A stretch of 33,795 bases of DNA from Bryobacterales bacterium. GTDB lineage: Bacteria; Acidobacteriota; Terriglobia; Bryobacterales; Bryobacteraceae. The notes beneath the pieces are model-generated. The model saw nothing but the letters and a program-made list of their open reading frames with translations. It was not told where the DNA came from and made no database searches. Positions 23,513-31,837 of the stretch are shown one piece after another. Location: assembly GCA_020846745.1 (NCBI GenBank), contig JADLDI010000051.1, positions 1 to 33,795 of the forward strand, given 5' to 3'. Position 1 is the first letter of the stretch; each line of letters begins with the position of its first letter. A program made the position numbers and the translations under genes.

Positions 23513-25610
23513 ACCGGCTTCGAGACTTATCTCCGGGCGCCTGCAGGTGCACCGCGACGGGTTCGGCTTTGTGACGCCGGACCAGCCGATCGAAGGACTC
23601 GAAGGCGACATATTCTTACCGCCGGACGCGGCCGCCAAGGCGATGCACGGCGACACGGTCGGCATCCGGATCGTGCGGTTCAACCCACGCGATGGGCGGG
23701 CCGAGGGCGACATCACCAAAGTGATTGCGCGCGGCCACACCTCGGTGGTCGGTAAATTTCTCAGCCGCAAGCGCGGATATTTCGTTCAGCCCCATGACGA
23801 ACGTCTGCGGCAATGGATACACATCCCGGAAAAGCTGGCCGTGCCGAAGGGGGGACTCTCCGTCGACCGGATCGGCGCGAAGCCGTTGACGATCAAGAAG
23901 GCCGAAGATCTCGACGGCATGATCGTAACAGCCGAGATCATCGACTATCCGCAAGAAGATGAGAATCCGGTAGGGCGCATTGTCGAGGTGTTGGGCAAAC
24001 CGGACGATTTCGGCGTTGACGTCGAGATCATGATCCGCAAGCATGGCATCCCGCATCATTTTCCGCCGCAGGTGATCGAACAGGCGCGCAGCATGCCGGC
24101 GGAGATCAGCGACGGCGAGCGTGCTGGGCGTGAGGACTTTCGCAGCTACGACATCGTGACCATCGACGGTGAAACGGCCCGGGACTTCGACGATGCCGTG
24201 TGGGTCGATCGCCTGCCGAATGGCAACTGGGGATTGCAGGTGCATATTGCCGACGTGTCGCACTACGTACGTCCGGGTACACCGATCGATGCGGAAGCGG
24301 CGATGCGCGGCACCAGCGTTTACTTTCCCGATCGCGCGGTGCCGATGCTGCCGGTTGAGTTGTCGACCGATATTTGTTCGCTACGGCCGCACGTGGACCG
24401 GTTGGTGATGTCCGCGATTCTCGAGATCGACAACCACGGCGATGTCGTGTCGCAACGGTTCACGCGGGGCGTGATCCGGTCGGCCGAGCGGATGACATAT
24501 ACGGCCGTGCACAAGATCCTCGAAGGGGACCCTGAACTACGTGAGCAGTATGCGCCGCTGGCGGACTGTTTCGATAAGATGCGCGAACTCGCGTTGATCC
24601 TTAACAGGAAGCGCGTGCGGCGCGGGTCGATCGACTTCGATTTGCCGGAACCGATTCTCGAGTTCAACGAGTTCGGCGAGATGATCGATATCTCGCGAAG
24701 CGACCGGAACATTGCCCACCGGATCATCGAAGAGTTCATGCTGGCCGCGAACGAGGCGGTGGCGAATCACATTACCGAAGCCGGCATGGCGATGGTGTAC
24801 CGTGTGCACGAAACGCCGGACCCGAACAAGGTGATCGCATTTGAAGAGATTGCCCGGCAGTTCGGGGCGACGCTGGGCATCAAGGGCATCGGGTCGTATA
24901 AGTTCCATAACATGACGCGCCATGCGGACGGGCGTAAGTCGCGGCGAGACGTTACCGTGACCGATACCAATTTCAAGGTGACGTCGCGGCACTACCAGAA
25001 GCTGATCGCGGCGATGGAGGGAAAGCCGGAGGAGCGCATTCTGGCGTATCTGATGCTGCGATCGCTGAAGCAGGCGCGCTATAGCGAGGAGAACCTGGGC
25101 CACTTCGCGCTGGCGTCGGACTGCTACACGCACTTTACGTCACCCATTCGCCGTTATCCGGATCTGCTGGTACACCGGGCGCTTGGCGCATTGCTTGACC
25201 ATGCGGGCGCGCCCTACAGTGAGGAGCAACTGAAGCATCTGGCCGACCAGAGTTCCTTCACGGAACGCCGCTCGTCGGAAGCGGAACGGGAACTGGTGGA
25301 GTGGAAGAAGGTGAAGTTTATGGTGGATCACGTGGGCGAGGAGTTCGACTCGCTGATCATCTCCACCACGAAATACGGCTTCTTTGTCGAGCTGGCCGAG
25401 TTCTTTGTGGAAGGTCTCGTCCCGATCGACACCCTTCCTGGCGAGCGTTATGGCTATGAGGAGAACACGCGCCGCATCATCGGCCAGCGCACACGGACCA
25501 CTTATTCGATTGGCGACAAGGCGCGCGTACGGCTGGACCGCGTTGACGGCGTGGAGCGGCGCCTGCAATTCTCAGTAGTGACGGACAGGAAGAAGGGCCG
25601 GAAACGATGA
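23496..25610 (+). CDS. rnr: Ribonuclease R
   Basis: A 3'-5' exoribonuclease able to degrade structured RNA. The 704 residues are arranged as N-terminal cold-shock/OB domains (GRLQVHRDGFGFVTPD, then GDIFLPPDAAAKAMHGDTV), the RNB catalytic domain (DGETARDFDDAVWVDRL at about 223-239, AADVSHYVRPG-like IADVSHYVRPGTPID, YFPDRAVPMLP, AIRRYPDLLVHR-like PIRRYPDLLVHRALG) and a C-terminal S1 domain (GEEFDSLIISTTKYGFFVEL) with a short basic tail (RKKGRKR). The catalytic aspartates of the DFDD motif are intact. The long helicase-type N-terminal extension of E. coli RNase R is missing, as in many phyla. ATG at 23496 overlaps the sulfatase end; its own stop overlaps the next ATG. Confidence 0.95.
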   Translation: MKPVRKPASRLISGRLQVHRDGFGFVTPDQPIEGLEGDIFLPPDAAAKAMHGDTVGIRIVRFNPRDGRAEGDITKVIARGHTSVVGKFLSRKRGYFVQPHDERLRQWIHIPEKLAVPKGGLSVDRIGAKPLTIKKAEDLDGMIVTAEIIDYPQEDENPVGRIVEVLGKPDDFGVDVEIMIRKHGIPHHFPPQVIEQARSMPAEISDGERAGREDFRSYDIVTIDGETARDFDDAVWVDRLPNGNWGLQVHIADVSHYVRPGTPIDAEAAMRGTSVYFPDRAVPMLPVELSTDICSLRPHVDRLVMSAILEIDNHGDVVSQRFTRGVIRSAERMTYTAVHKILEGDPELREQYAPLADCFDKMRELALILNRKRVRRGSIDFDLPEPILEFNEFGEMIDISRSDRNIAHRIIEEFMLAANEAVANHITEAGMAMVYRVHETPDPNKVIAFEEIARQFGATLGIKGIGSYKFHNMTRHADGRKSRRDVTVTDTNFKVTSRHYQKLIAAMEGKPEERILAYLMLRSLKQARYSEENLGHFALASDCYTHFTSPIRRYPDLLVHRALGALLDHAGAPYSEEQLKHLADQSSFTERRSSEAERELVEWKKVKFMVDHVGEEFDSLIISTTKYGFFVELAEFFVEGLVPIDTLPGERYGYEENTRRIIGQRTRTTYSIGDKARVRLDRVDGVERRLQFSVVTDRKKGRKR

Positions 25611-26254
25611 GTTTAGTGCTTTCTCCGGAAGAGATACGCGTCTTGGGGGTTTTGATCGAGAAAGATATGGCGACGCCGGAGTATTATCCGCTGTCGCTGA
25701 ACGCGCTGGTTACGGCGTGCAATCAGAAGAACAACCGGGACCCGATCGTGAGCTATGACGATACGGTGGTTACGGAGACGCTCGAATCGCTGCGCTCGAA
25801 GCAACTGATCGTCACACAGTCGGGCGGACGCGTCACCAAGTACGGACACCGCGCTTCTGAGTTGTTGAACCTCAACAACCGCGAACTGGCCGTGATCTGC
25901 GTTCTGCTGCTGCGCGGGGCGCAAACGCTGAACGAGATCAAGACACGGACGCAGTCGCTTTATAACTTCGACGATCCGGACTCGGTGGAAACGGTGCTGC
26001 GGCGGCTGGAAGAGCGCGGCATGACCACGCTGCTCGAGAAACAGATCGGCATGCGCGAGCCGCGGTGGACACACTTGATGACGGGCGAGCCAATGCCGGC
26101 ATCGAGCGGGCCGGCGGTTCACGACTCGCATCAGCCCTCGACGCATGCTTCGGCCGGCGCGCATTTGCCGCTGTCCGATCGCGTGGCGCGGCTGGAGGCC
26201 GAACTCGAAGCGTTGCGGGCGAAGTTTGGGGAATTCCGTAAGCAGTTCCAATAG
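25607..26254 (+). CDS. YceH family protein (DUF480)
   Basis: A 215-residue protein with two winged-helix modules typical of YceH/DUF480: LSPEEIRVLGVLIEKDMATPEYYPLSLNALVTACNQK and NNRELAVICVLLLRGAQTLNEIKTR, with VETVLRRLEERGM between strands. A Ser/Ala/His-rich linker (about 165-185) leads to a C-terminal coiled coil (LSDRVARLEAELEALRAKF). Function is unknown; the fold suggests DNA or protein binding. The ATG overlaps the rnr stop (ATGA), so translation is coupled to RNase R. Confidence 0.92.
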   Translation: MSLVLSPEEIRVLGVLIEKDMATPEYYPLSLNALVTACNQKNNRDPIVSYDDTVVTETLESLRSKQLIVTQSGGRVTKYGHRASELLNLNNRELAVICVLLLRGAQTLNEIKTRTQSLYNFDDPDSVETVLRRLEERGMTTLLEKQIGMREPRWTHLMTGEPMPASSGPAVHDSHQPSTHASAGAHLPLSDRVARLEAELEALRAKFGEFRKQFQ

Positions 26255-26319
26255 GTGGTGCTTGTCGGGACGGCAGTTGCGCTACGGCATGGTTTTGTGA
26301 TCTTCTCTTGAGACAGTTT

Positions 26320-27138
26320 ATGGAGCGGGAATTACAGGACCTGGATTTTCAGCGCTTCTGGCGCCGGTTGCAGCAGATTGGACTGAACGCGTATGAAGCA
26401 CGGGCCTATATGGTCCTGATCGGGCATCCCAAGTTCAAGGCGTTGGAATTGGCGGCGCGGGCGAATGTTCCGCGGCAGAAGATCTATGAAGTGCTGGACA
26501 GCCTGGCGGAGAAGGGGTTCGCACAGGTGGTGCAGGAGAAGACGAAGCTGTTTTCGGCGATTGAGCCGGGGTTGGCGATTCCGAACTACATTGCGCGGCG
26601 GGACGACCAGTTGCGGTTGGAGCTATCTGAACAGAGCCGTGTGGCCGATGCGTTGATTGACGATCTGAACCGGGCGTATTCGGAAGCGCAGGAAGGGCGG
26701 GGAACGCTCGACTACCTGAGGATTGTCGCCGATCCGCGGCAGACGGCGGCGCAGTACCGGAAGATGACGGCAACGGCACGGACGGAATATGTAGAGTTTT
26801 CGCGGCCGCCGTATGCGGTGGATCCGCTCGATGAGCAACTGGTGCGCGAAGCGCGGTTGCGCGGGGTTTCGATCCGCATTCTGCTCGAAGGCAAGACCCT
26901 GGACGACGCGCACCGGCAGCGGTTGCGGGAGTATCAGGCGGCAGGTATAGAGGTGAGGCAGACCACGTCGCTGCCGATGAAGCTGGCTGTATTCGACCGG
27001 AAGTGCGGGCTGATCGCTTTGCTTGCTCCGCTGGTTACAAAGCCGACCTGGACCGCGGTGCTGTTCGATCATCCGGGCATGGCGGAGGCGATGTCGGGAT
27101 TGTTTGCGGACTACTGGGGGCGCGCGTCGGACTTATAG
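26320..27138 (+). CDS. TrmB-family transcriptional regulator
   Basis: A 272-residue regulator. The N-terminal winged helix (about 15-75) contains LQQIGLNAYEARAYMVLIGHPKFKALELA and NVPRQKIYEVLDSLAEKGFAQVV, the standard TrmB pattern. A helical stretch follows, then a C-terminal effector-type domain (about 145-272, EYVEFSRPPYAVDPLDEQLVREARLRGVSIRILL), as in PLD-like TrmB members. Archaeal TrmB proteins sense maltose or trehalose; the ligand here is not predictable. ATG at 26320 is preferred to a TTG at 26308; neither has a strong ribosome site. It lies 65 bp after yceH and 31 bp before the DUF1080 gene, its most likely local target. Confidence 0.87.
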   Translation: MERELQDLDFQRFWRRLQQIGLNAYEARAYMVLIGHPKFKALELAARANVPRQKIYEVLDSLAEKGFAQVVQEKTKLFSAIEPGLAIPNYIARRDDQLRLELSEQSRVADALIDDLNRAYSEAQEGRGTLDYLRIVADPRQTAAQYRKMTATARTEYVEFSRPPYAVDPLDEQLVREARLRGVSIRILLEGKTLDDAHRQRLREYQAAGIEVRQTTSLPMKLAVFDRKCGLIALLAPLVTKPTWTAVLFDHPGMAEAMSGLFADYWGRASDL

Positions 27139-27169
27139 GTTCGGCTATGCTGAAACGTTAGATCGAGCT

Positions 27170-28009
27170 ATGCGCAAACTTGTGATCCCCGTGTGTGCCG
27201 CGGCCGCGGTTGCCGCCGCGGTGATGATGGCCCAGTCGAATAAAGGAAAGCCGGCCGAAAACCACGATCTTGGTTACAGCGATACGCCTGTGCTGCCGGG
27301 ACAGAAGTGGAAGGTACACGATGTGGAACGTCCGCGGCCGCGGATTGTTACGCCGGGCGCCAAGCCGGGGGATCCGCCGTCGGACGCGATTGTGCTGTTC
27401 GACGGGAAAGACCTTTCCAAGTGGCACACCCGGAAGAAAGCGCGGCAGGGAGGCGGCGAGGCTGCGCCGTTATGGCGGATGGGCAACGGCTATTTCGAGA
27501 CGGTGGGCAGCAGCGGCGATTTGGTGAGCAACGCCAAGTTCGGGGATGCGCAGTTTCATATCGAATGGTCGGCGCCAACGCCGCCGAAGGGGAAGAGCCA
27601 GTTGCGCGGCAACAGCGGCATCCTGATTATGGAGCGCTATGAGATCCAGGTGCTCGATTCCTGGGAGAACCCGACATATGCGGACGGGCAGGCGGGTTCG
27701 ATCTATGGGCAGTGGCCGCCGTTTGTGAACGCAACGCGGCCGCCGGGCGAATGGCAGGTATACGACATCATCTTTGAGGCTCCGAAGTTTGAAGGCACGC
27801 GCGTGGTGAAGATGGCGAATGCCACGGTGATCCATAACGGCGTGGTGCTGCACCATAAGCAGGACATTATCGGTCCGATGGCGCACCGTATTGTAAGGAA
27901 GTACGAACCGCACGGAGCGGAAGAATCGCTGGCATTACAGGACCACGGAGATCCGGTGCGGTACCGCAACATCTGGGTGCGGCCGTTGCGCGGTTACGAC
28001 AACCCGTAG
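27170..28009 (+). CDS. Secreted DUF1080 (3-keto-disaccharide hydrolase) domain protein
   Basis: A 279-residue exported protein with a signal peptide (LVIPVCAAAAVAAAVMMAQS) and a DUF1080/PF06439 concanavalin-like domain from about residue 65. It opens DAIVLFDGKDLSKWH and continues with NGYFETVGSSGDLVSNAKFGDAQFHIEW, LRGNSGILIMERYEIQVLDS, PPGEWQVYDIIFEAPKF and the closing DPVRYRNIWVRPL. Members hydrolyse 3-keto-glycosides or bind glycans in Bacteroidetes and Acidobacteria. ATG at 27170 was chosen for the signal peptide; the frame is open further upstream but that part is antisense-like. It sits between the TrmB-like and UPF0182 genes. Confidence 0.9.
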   Translation: MRKLVIPVCAAAAVAAAVMMAQSNKGKPAENHDLGYSDTPVLPGQKWKVHDVERPRPRIVTPGAKPGDPPSDAIVLFDGKDLSKWHTRKKARQGGGEAAPLWRMGNGYFETVGSSGDLVSNAKFGDAQFHIEWSAPTPPKGKSQLRGNSGILIMERYEIQVLDSWENPTYADGQAGSIYGQWPPFVNATRPPGEWQVYDIIFEAPKFEGTRVVKMANATVIHNGVVLHHKQDIIGPMAHRIVRKYEPHGAEESLALQDHGDPVRYRNIWVRPLRGYDNP

Positions 28010-28024
28010 GAATCGCGGAGGCCT

Positions 28025-28043
28025 GCCTCTACAATAGAGAGGC
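28025..28043 (+). promoter_or_regulatory. Perfect hairpin with internal -10-like box at the UPF0182 start
   Basis: GCCTCT (28025-28030) pairs with AGAGGC (28038-28043) around a 7-base loop and ends immediately before the GTG start at 28044. The same stretch contains TACAAT (28030-28035), eight bases before GTG, and the only Shine-Dalgarno-like run (AGAGAGG), which the stem would hide. It could be an operator over the -10 box or a translational block. Confidence 0.35.
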
Positions 28044-30749
28044 GTGAGCAGGCTACTGCTGGTACTCATTCCCCTGCTGCTGATCGGCGCGGGGCAGATT
28101 GCTTCCACCGTTATCGAATACGAGTGGTGGAAGGAGGTGGGGCAGGTTCCGGTCTGGATCAACCTGCTGACCTATGGGGTGGCTCCACAGGCGGCGGCGG
28201 GGTTGGCGGCCGCGTTGTTGCTGTGGATCGCGCTGGCGCGAGGCGTGAAGTTCGGCGGAGCATCGCTCGCGCACACGCCGCACCTGCTGCGGCTATCGTT
28301 GATCGGCGCGCTGGCGGTAGGGCTCGTAATTGGCTTCGTTACGATCGATTCGTGGACGGTGATCCGGTATCTGGGCGGGTTGCGGGTGGCGGCGGCTACG
28401 TCGTGGCACGACCCGATCTTTAACCAGCCGCTCTCGTTCTACCTGTTCACATTCCCGTTCTACCGTGTGCTCTACGGGTATGTGTTAGCCGTCGCGATTG
28501 CGACCGCGGCCGTTTACTGGCTGGCGGCGCGCGGGGCGCAGTTGCGGACGCAGTTGCCGCTGTTGCGGGAGCAGGGCGAGATCGAGATCAGTTCCTTGAA
28601 ACTCGAGGGTGGGCTGGAATCTGTGTTCCTGCGGTTTTCGGCGGCCGCCATTCTGCTGTCGCTGGCGGTACGGTTCTACTTGAGCCGGTACGCGCTGGTG
28701 CTGAACGATCACGGGTTTATGGTGGGCATCGACTATGTGGACGAGACGGTGCGGCTACCGCTGTTGTGGCTGTATGTGGCGGCGTGTGTGATCGGCGCGG
28801 GCGGCATTGCGATGGGCAAGTGGAAGCCGGCGCTGCTGCTGGTGGCGGTGCATATCATCTATATCGTGGCGCCGTGGGCGGTTTCGACGCTCTATGTGAA
28901 GCCCAACGAGATCACGATCCAGCGGCCTTATATCGAGAAGCACATTGCGGCCACACGCCATGCCTACGGATTGGATTCGCGGACGCGAGAAGCCGAGTAT
29001 GGCGCTCGAATGGATGCGAAGATCGACCGCGCCAAGCACCAGCCGTTGCTCGATAACGTCCGGCTGTGGGACTGGCGGGCGTTTCACGATACGGTGACGC
29101 AGATACAGGCGTTGCGGCCGTACTATGTGTTTGCGGACAGCGATGTGGACCGCTATACGATCAACGGGCAGTTGCGGCAGGTGCTATTGACGCCGCGGGA
29201 ACTGGACATAAGGCAGTTGCCCGAAGCACAGCGGCGTTGGATCAACCCGCACTTTGTGTATACGCACGGGTACGGCATGGTGATGGCCGAGGCCAACCGG
29301 ATTACGGCCGACGGCTTGCCCGTGCTGTTTGTGCAGGACGCTCCGGCCAAGATCCACACAGCCAGCCTGAAGCTGACGCGCCCGGAGATCTACTACGGGG
29401 AGAGCACGCACGAGCCGGTGTTTGTGCGGACGAACCAGCGGGAGTTCAGCTACCCGTCGGGAAACGACAGCGTGTTCACCCGGTACGACGGGCAGGGCGG
29501 ATTCCCGATCGCGTCGCCGCTGCTGCGGCTGGCGGCGGCGCTGAAGGAATTCGACTTCAACATCCTGCTGACGAACCAGCTTTCAGGCGACAGCCGGATG
29601 ATGATCCGGCGGCGGGTGCGCGAGCGGCTGGAGACGATCGCCGGATTCGTTCAGTGGGATCGGGACCCTTACCTGGTTCTAACGGACGCGGGACAGCTTG
29701 TTTGGACGGTGGACGGGTATACAGCGTCGGATGCGCACCCCTATTCGCATACGCTGTCGCTTGAGCGCCGCGAGCGGTTGAACTACATGCGGAACTCGGT
29801 AAAGGCCACGGTAGACGCCTATAACGGGACGGTTAAGCTCTACATTGCCGACACAGCCGACCCGGTGATTCTGGCTTACCAGCAACTGTTCCCAACGCTG
29901 TTCACGCCGATGTCGTCGATGCCGCCCGATGTGAGGCGGCACTTGCGGTATCCGGAAGCGTTCTTCCGGGTGCAGGCGGAGATTTACCGGAACTACCATA
30001 TGCGCGATCCGCAGGCGTTCTACAACAAAGAGGACGTGTGGGATGTGGCGCGGAACGTCTACGGGCGGGAAAGCCGGCCGGAACAGCTTGCGCCCTCGTA
30101 CGTGGTGGCCACGCTGCCGGGAATCGAAGAACCGGAGTTCCTGCTGATTCTTCCGTTCACGCCGCGCAACAAGGACAACATGATCGGGTTGATGGTGGCG
30201 CGATGCGATGGCGAGAATCTGGGCGAGCTGCACTTTTTGCAGCTATCGAAACAAGCGCTGATCTTCGGCCCGATGCAGGTGGAAGCGCGGATCAACCAGG
30301 ACCCGGAAATCTCGCGGGATCTGGCACTGTGGAGCCAAAAGGGCTCGGAAGTGTTGCGCGGGCAGATGCTGGTTTTGCCGATTGACGATACGTTCCTTTA
30401 TGTGGAGCCGATCTACATCCAAGCCGCGGAGGCACGTATGCCGCAACTGAAGCGCGTGGTGCTGGCGGCCGGGAATCAGTTGATCTACCGGGAGACGTAT
30501 GAAGAGGCGCTCGCGGCGTTGACCGGGGCGGCGCCGCCTGCCGGGGCACCCAGAGTGGGCCGGACCGACGAACAGCCTGCGGGTGTGGCTGTCGGAGCCG
30601 GACCAGCGCAGCCGGGAGGTACGACGGACCCGCGGCTGGGCGAAATACGGCAACACCTCAGGCGCTATCGCGATCTGCTTTCGCAGGGCAAGTATGCCGA
30701 AGCCGGCAAGGAACTGGAGGCGGTAGAATCGCTGGCTGGGCGGCAGTGA
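28044..30749 (+). CDS. UPF0182 family integral membrane protein
   Basis: A 901-residue protein of the UPF0182/COG1615 family. Seven hydrophobic helices fill roughly residues 1-290 (for example LLLVLIPLLLIGAG, AAAGLAAALLLWIALA, LSLIGALAVGLVIGFVTI, VLYGYVLAVAIATAAVYWLA, LLLVAVHIIYIVAPWAV). A large soluble domain follows (YVKPNEITIQRPYIEKHI, RPYYVFADSDVDRY, YGESTHEPVFVRT, PYLVLTDAGQLVWTVDGYT, HLRYPEAFFRVQAEIYRNYHMRDP). The C-terminus has a Pro/Gly/Ala-rich linker and a short helical tail (YRDLLSQGKYAEAGKELE), as is usual in the family. Molecular function is unknown. The start is GTG at 28044; the gene begins 34 bases after the DUF1080 gene. Confidence 0.93.
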   Translation: MSRLLLVLIPLLLIGAGQIASTVIEYEWWKEVGQVPVWINLLTYGVAPQAAAGLAAALLLWIALARGVKFGGASLAHTPHLLRLSLIGALAVGLVIGFVTIDSWTVIRYLGGLRVAAATSWHDPIFNQPLSFYLFTFPFYRVLYGYVLAVAIATAAVYWLAARGAQLRTQLPLLREQGEIEISSLKLEGGLESVFLRFSAAAILLSLAVRFYLSRYALVLNDHGFMVGIDYVDETVRLPLLWLYVAACVIGAGGIAMGKWKPALLLVAVHIIYIVAPWAVSTLYVKPNEITIQRPYIEKHIAATRHAYGLDSRTREAEYGARMDAKIDRAKHQPLLDNVRLWDWRAFHDTVTQIQALRPYYVFADSDVDRYTINGQLRQVLLTPRELDIRQLPEAQRRWINPHFVYTHGYGMVMAEANRITADGLPVLFVQDAPAKIHTASLKLTRPEIYYGESTHEPVFVRTNQREFSYPSGNDSVFTRYDGQGGFPIASPLLRLAAALKEFDFNILLTNQLSGDSRMMIRRRVRERLETIAGFVQWDRDPYLVLTDAGQLVWTVDGYTASDAHPYSHTLSLERRERLNYMRNSVKATVDAYNGTVKLYIADTADPVILAYQQLFPTLFTPMSSMPPDVRRHLRYPEAFFRVQAEIYRNYHMRDPQAFYNKEDVWDVARNVYGRESRPEQLAPSYVVATLPGIEEPEFLLILPFTPRNKDNMIGLMVARCDGENLGELHFLQLSKQALIFGPMQVEARINQDPEISRDLALWSQKGSEVLRGQMLVLPIDDTFLYVEPIYIQAAEARMPQLKRVVLAAGNQLIYRETYEEALAALTGAAPPAGAPRVGRTDEQPAGVAVGAGPAQPGGTTDPRLGEIRQHLRRYRDLLSQGKYAEAGKELEAVESLAGRQ

Positions 30750-30773
30750 TCGAGCGGGCGAAGCAACGGCTTA

Positions 30774-31478
30774 CTACGCGCTGAGATTGGGTTCGTTTTG
30801 CGCGCATTGCTCGCGGGCAGTTTGGTAGCCGATTTTCGCGTACTGGCTGAGCAGGAAGTTGACGGTAATGCCGAGGGCGTCAGCGTCGTCGCGGATTTCA
30901 GTGGCTACGGACGGGGGGAAGTGGGTGAGGATGTCGTCGGATGGCGCGGCGGTCCCTGACGGTGGCGGCTCTGTTACGGGAGCAGTGCGAGGTGGGGGAG
31001 TTCGTTTCGCAAAGAGTTGAATTTTAAGGGCGTCGGCCAGGGGGAGCGACGGACGGGGGGCGTCCGGGTTGGCTTCTATTAGCTGGCAGATACGGTTGGT
31101 TTGGGAATCTTTGAGCTGTTTGTAGGCGCGGTTGAACGAACCTTCGTAGCGGATGTAGTAGCGGGAGTAGAGTTCGGCTTCTTTTTGGGTGGCGGGGTGG
31201 GTGATGGGGTCGCGGCCTTCGGAACGGTCGTATAGTTCGTTTTCGAAATCCAGCGCGCGGAGCATGTTCCAGCGGGCGGCGACGAGTTTATCGAAGAAGA
31301 TTTCTTCCAAAGGGCCATCGGGGCGGCACTGGGAGCGGAGTTCGTTTCGCAAATCGTTGAAAACAGGCTGGAGATCGGCCGGGATGGATTCGGCGGCGAG
31401 CCCATGTTTTCTGGCATTTTGGGAGGAGACCGCTTTGCCTTCGGGCGTGCGGGGGCCTGTGCTGTGATTTGTGGACAT
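30774..31478 (-). CDS. Hypothetical protein with N-terminal STGPRTPEGK motif (multi-copy family candidate)
   Basis: A 234-residue soluble protein. It begins MSTNHSTGPRTPEGKAVSSQ, then NARKHGLAAE, a motif I associate with repeated hypothetical proteins of Acidobacteria and Planctomycetes; function is unknown. A helical middle (RWNMLRALDFENELYD, ELYSRYYIRYEGSFNRAYKQLKD, RICQLIEANPDAPRP) is followed by a Pro/Thr-rich stretch and a C-terminal helical segment. At DNA level it carries the word TTTGCGAAACGAACTC or close variants four times in the same direction but in different frames (30785, 30997, 31232, 31337 as complements). ATG at 31478 was chosen for the conserved N-terminus; upstream the frame runs into the dispersed repeat. 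A decayed relative lies at 2502-2786. Confidence 0.8.
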   Translation of the reverse strand: MSTNHSTGPRTPEGKAVSSQNARKHGLAAESIPADLQPVFNDLRNELRSQCRPDGPLEEIFFDKLVAARWNMLRALDFENELYDRSEGRDPITHPATQKEAELYSRYYIRYEGSFNRAYKQLKDSQTNRICQLIEANPDAPRPSLPLADALKIQLFAKRTPPPRTAPVTEPPPSGTAAPSDDILTHFPPSVATEIRDDADALGITVNFLLSQYAKIGYQTAREQCAQNEPNLSA

Positions 31479-31497
31479 ATGAATATACGACCTTTCT

Positions 31498-31571
31498 GGG
31501 CGGATTCCGCCCTGGGTAACCCGTCGTTGACGGGGTTGAGGAGAAATGGGACCGCGGGTTATGGCAGGTCC
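31498..31571 (+). repeat. Dispersed repeat, third (diverged, single-unit) copy
   Basis: In the orientation of the right-end copy, this stretch keeps a GACGGGGTTGAGGAGAAAT core and the hairpin GGACC (31549-31553) / GGTCC (31567-31571) with the same 14-base loop length but different loop bases. A second hairpin, CCCGTC (31520-31525) / GACGGG (31529-31534), corresponds to 145-159 of the left copy. A further hairpin GGGCGG (31498-31503) / CCGCCC (31507-31512) is unique to this copy. It lies directly upstream of the 30774-31478 gene. Confidence 0.75.
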
Positions 31572-31635
31572 GAAAAGAAAAACCACGTGGTGTGGGAGGG
31601 GACATGGGCGCAATCCCAAGTCCTCGACCTGATCA

Positions 31636-31665
31636 AAAAGAAAAAGGACGGCAGGAATGCCGTCC
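31636..31665 (-). terminator. Rho-independent terminator for the 31838-33445 gene
   Basis: On the minus strand a perfect 7-bp stem GGACGGC (31665-31659) / GCCGTCC (31652-31646) with a 6-base loop is followed by TTTTTCTTTTT. It lies about 170 bases after the stop of the degenerate-GGDEF gene and before the 30774-31478 gene, so it separates the two transcription units. Confidence 0.8.
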
Positions 31666-31837
31666 GGAAGAGACTACAGTAGCAGGCGTTGTCAAGGAAA
31701 ACGCGGGTTTTGGAGGGTGCTCGAACTGGGGAAGCTGTTTGTTTTGTTCCGGTTAGAAATATTTCAAAGGGTTGTAAACGGACATTATTGTCTTTTTATG
31801 GTGGTACTTTGTTGGGGTGAGTACCGGTTGGTGCTGA
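31666..31837 (-). other. AT-richer non-coding stretch (long 3' UTR or small RNA)
   Basis: This 172-base stretch between the 31838 stop and the terminator has no convincing ORF and is noticeably richer in A and T than its surroundings. On the minus strand it contains TTGACA at about 31699-31694, but no -10 at a good distance follows. It is either a long 3' UTR or a small RNA using the terminator at 31636-31665; the sequence alone does not decide. Confidence 0.3.

Noticed and set aside
31479..31619. N-terminal extension of the 30774-31478 protein to 281 residues
   Set aside because: The extra 47 codons translate the dispersed repeat and its hairpins. The conserved-looking start is MSTNHSTGPRTPEGK at 31478.
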